This document shows positions 39,532 through 41,532 of a stretch of 41,532 bases of DNA, in pieces. The stretch is taken from positions 1-41,532 of the forward strand of contig JAQVKF010000008.1 in assembly GCA_028694795.1 (NCBI GenBank), read 5' to 3'. Position numbers and translations under genes: made by a program. Positions within the stretch are counted from its first letter, which is position 1; each line of letters begins with the position of its first letter. The notes beneath the pieces are model-generated. The model made no database searches and had not been told where the DNA came from. It saw nothing but the letters and a program-made list of their open reading frames with translations. Origin of the DNA: Thermoguttaceae bacterium (GTDB lineage: Bacteria > Planctomycetota > Planctomycetia > Pirellulales > Thermoguttaceae).

Positions 39532-39711
39532 GATGGGAAAAAGAGAAAAATCGAACCGTTATGAGTGGTGTTGAGGGGGTTAGGGAGAAAACCTTGAGAA
39601 TCTGAGCACAAGAGATATTGACCGCGATGGGTTGTGGGGATATGCTTTTTATACTTATTGCGGTTGTAGCTGAGTGGTTTTATACAAGAAACAAATGGAA
39701 GCTGTGTCGAT

Positions 39712-41532
39712 ATGAAAAGTGAAGTACGGAAGACGTTTTTCTTTGTAGGCGTGGCGTTTTTTGCGGCATTATTAGCGTGGTTGGTTCAGCCGAGGGACGA
39801 TTCGTTAGCCCAGCCGATCGACATGGTGGGTCAGCTGATAGTTTCCGAGCGAGGCGACAGCGCGTCGTTGCTGGACGCGACGGGGATGGAGATCGTTCGT
39901 TGGGACGAGGTGGATCAGAAGCCTTTTCGTTTTGTAGTCCAAGAGGATTCTGAGGGGAAGTGGGTCATTCCATCCCATTCGGACTATCCAGCGGATGCGA
40001 AGGAGCAATTTGGTAAGGCGTCATCGGCATTGACGGGGGTGAAGATATTGTCGGTCGCGAGTGATTCCCCGTCGGAGCACAAGGCGTTTGGTTTGTTGGA
40101 TCCCCTTTCGGGAGCAGTGCAGGGTGGCAAGGCAACTGCGGAGCAGATTGGTACACGGATTACGTTCCGCAACAAGTCCGGTCAACCAATTGTTGATTTG
40201 ATTGTCGGTCACGAAGACAAGGAGCAAGAAGGAACACGGTATGTGCGTTATGCGGATAAGGACACGATTTACCAGATCGAGTTGGATCTTTCGCAGTTTT
40301 CGACCTCGTTTAGCGATTGGATCGAGAAAGATTTATTGCAAGCGGATGGCATGCTAGGGTTGCGGAATGTCGCGATTGAGGATTACGTGATTGAAGGGGA
40401 TCGGAAGGTGAATCGGGGAGTGATCCTATTGGATTACGACGATCGGGCCGATCCGCGATGGCAATTAAAGGACGCGGTTCGTTACGAGGGCGGCAAGCCA
40501 CAACCGGTCTCGTTAGCGGCGGACGAGCAACTTTCGGTGAGTGTGCTGGATAATCTTCGAGCGGCGTTGGGCGAGTTAAGTATCGTGGATGTGCGCCGCA
40601 AATCGGATAGCGTTCGCAAATTGATCAATGCGGAACCGGTCTCGGAATCGGAACAGACGCAAATGCAGTTAGACATGGCGTCGTGTGGTTATTTTATTGC
40701 CGATCTTCCTGACGTTGGTCTTTCGTTAGTGGCGAATGAGGGATTGATCCAAGCGAGCCTGAGCGATGGAGTGGATTACGTTTTGCAGTTTGGAGCGTTG
40801 ACGAAGGCGGCGGGCGAGAATCTAGACGCGATGAAAAAGAGCGATGCGGCGGATCCCGCATCAAACGAAGCGCCGGCCTCGGAAGAGAAAAAGGTCGGGC
40901 AAAATCGTTTTCTGTTTGTTCGAGTGGGATTTAACCAGGAAACGATTAAGAAGCCGGAGTTGAAACCATTGCCGACAGCTCCGGAAGCTCCGGCGGCGGA
41001 TGCGGACGAAGCGGCCAAAACGGCATACAACGCAGCGTTGACGGCGTTCCAATCGGAGAAGGAGAAGATCGAATCGGAGAATGCGGCGAACCAGCAAGAA
41101 TATGACGATGCCATTGCCGCCGGTCAGGAGAAGGCGAAGCGGTTACAAGCGAGATTTGCGGATTGGTACTACGTCGTATCGGATGCCGAATTCCAGAAAA
41201 TCCATTTAACCTGGAATCAGGTGGTGGAAAAGAAATCGGCGAATCCGGAGGGAGCGGCGGCTGGATTGCCAGGCATGCCACCAATGCCGATGGAACGCAA
41301 ACCAGACCTTGATTCCAACGTGATGGATTTCGGCAAGATGATCGAGGCGGCGGAGGCGAAAGCAGCAGAACCCGCGGCAGAACCCACTCCAGCTCCAGAG
41401 ACCCCGGCGGCAGAACCCGCAGCAGAACCCACTCCAGTTCCAGAGACCCCAGCGACGGAACCCGTAGCAGAGCCCATTCCAGTTCCAGAGACCCCAGCGG
41501 CAGAACCTGCTCCAGCTCCAGAGACCCCGGCG
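39712..41532 (+). CDS. DUF4340-like protein, partial (C-terminus beyond window)
   Basis: Manual translation from ATG 39712, open to the window end: MKSEVRKTFFFVGVAFFAALLAWLVQPRDDSLAQPIDMVGQLIVSERGDSASLLDATGMEIVRWDEVDQKPFRFVVQEDSEGKWVIPSHSDYPADAKEQF...LLDP...ITFRNKSGQPIVDLIVG...RYVRYADKDTIYQIELDLSQFSTSFSDWIEKDLLQ. Not in the ORF track because no stop is reached. Confidence 0.82.
   Translation, partial: MKSEVRKTFFFVGVAFFAALLAWLVQPRDDSLAQPIDMVGQLIVSERGDSASLLDATGMEIVRWDEVDQKPFRFVVQEDSEGKWVIPSHSDYPADAKEQFGKASSALTGVKILSVASDSPSEHKAFGLLDPLSGAVQGGKATAEQIGTRITFRNKSGQPIVDLIVGHEDKEQEGTRYVRYADKDTIYQIELDLSQFSTSFSDWIEKDLLQADGMLGLRNVAIEDYVIEGDRKVNRGVILLDYDDRADPRWQLKDAVRYEGGKPQPVSLAADEQLSVSVLDNLRAALGELSIVDVRRKSDSVRKLINAEPVSESEQTQMQLDMASCGYFIADLPDVGLSLVANEGLIQASLSDGVDYVLQFGALTKAAGENLDAMKKSDAADPASNEAPASEEKKVGQNRFLFVRVGFNQETIKKPELKPLPTAPEAPAADADEAAKTAYNAALTAFQSEKEKIESENAANQQEYDDAIAAGQEKAKRLQARFADWYYVVSDAEFQKIHLTWNQVVEKKSANPEGAAAGLPGMPPMPMERKPDLDSNVMDFGKMIEAAEAKAAEPAAEPTPAPETPAAEPAAEPTPVPETPATEPVAEPIPVPETPAAEPAPAPETPA
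41365..41532 (+). repeat. 45-bp in-frame tandem repeat encoding AEPAAEPTPAPETPA-type units
   Basis: Units 41365-41409, 41410-41454, 41455-41499, and a shortened fourth unit to the window edge; Pro/Glu/Ala-rich. Confidence 0.9.

Noticed and set aside
41217-41477. 86-aa Gly/Ser/Ala minus ORF (MGSATGSVAGVSGTG...)
   Set aside because: Complement of the Pro/Glu/Ala coding repeat, not a real glycine-rich protein.

Overview
The window looks like chromosomal DNA from a Planctomycetota-like bacterium. This is inferred from a DUF1559 protein, oversized pseudopilins, the paired TatA-like proteins and a DUF4340 protein; the lineage is not proven. No rRNA, tRNA, CRISPR array or transposase was recognised. 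Main blocks: (1) 1-7449, minus strand: a compact nucleotide-sugar / surface-polysaccharide operon (rfbA, DegT/DnrJ aminotransferase, CapA-like, CapK/PaaK-like adenylate-forming enzyme, ATP-grasp, tandem GNAT, and a second, divergent DegT-like protein running off the left edge that the ORF track misses). (2) 7.5-17.5 kb: single genes (DUF1559 protein, OmpR-family response regulator, a beta-ketoacyl-synthase-like protein lacking the catalytic Cys/His/His, two TatA-like proteins, a membrane glycosyltransferase-like protein, mqnE, paaK-like). A dispersed intergenic repeat family occurs here in about five copies. (3) 19.6-23.7 kb, minus: ExeA/GspA-like AAA ATPase, a ParA/BY-kinase-like protein whose Walker A Lys is replaced, and a single-TM Pro/Thr-rich protein. 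(4) 24.7-39.5 kb, plus: GspF/PilC plus six prepilin/pseudopilin-like proteins, including a ~1960-aa GspK-position protein, closed by a strong terminator. (5) 39712-end: a DUF4340 protein with a Pro/Glu/Ala tandem repeat, truncated by the window edge and also missing from the ORF track. The best candidates for an undescribed system are the oversized pseudopilus locus together with its divergent ATPase module, the predicted catalytically dead KAS, and the dispersed repeat family.
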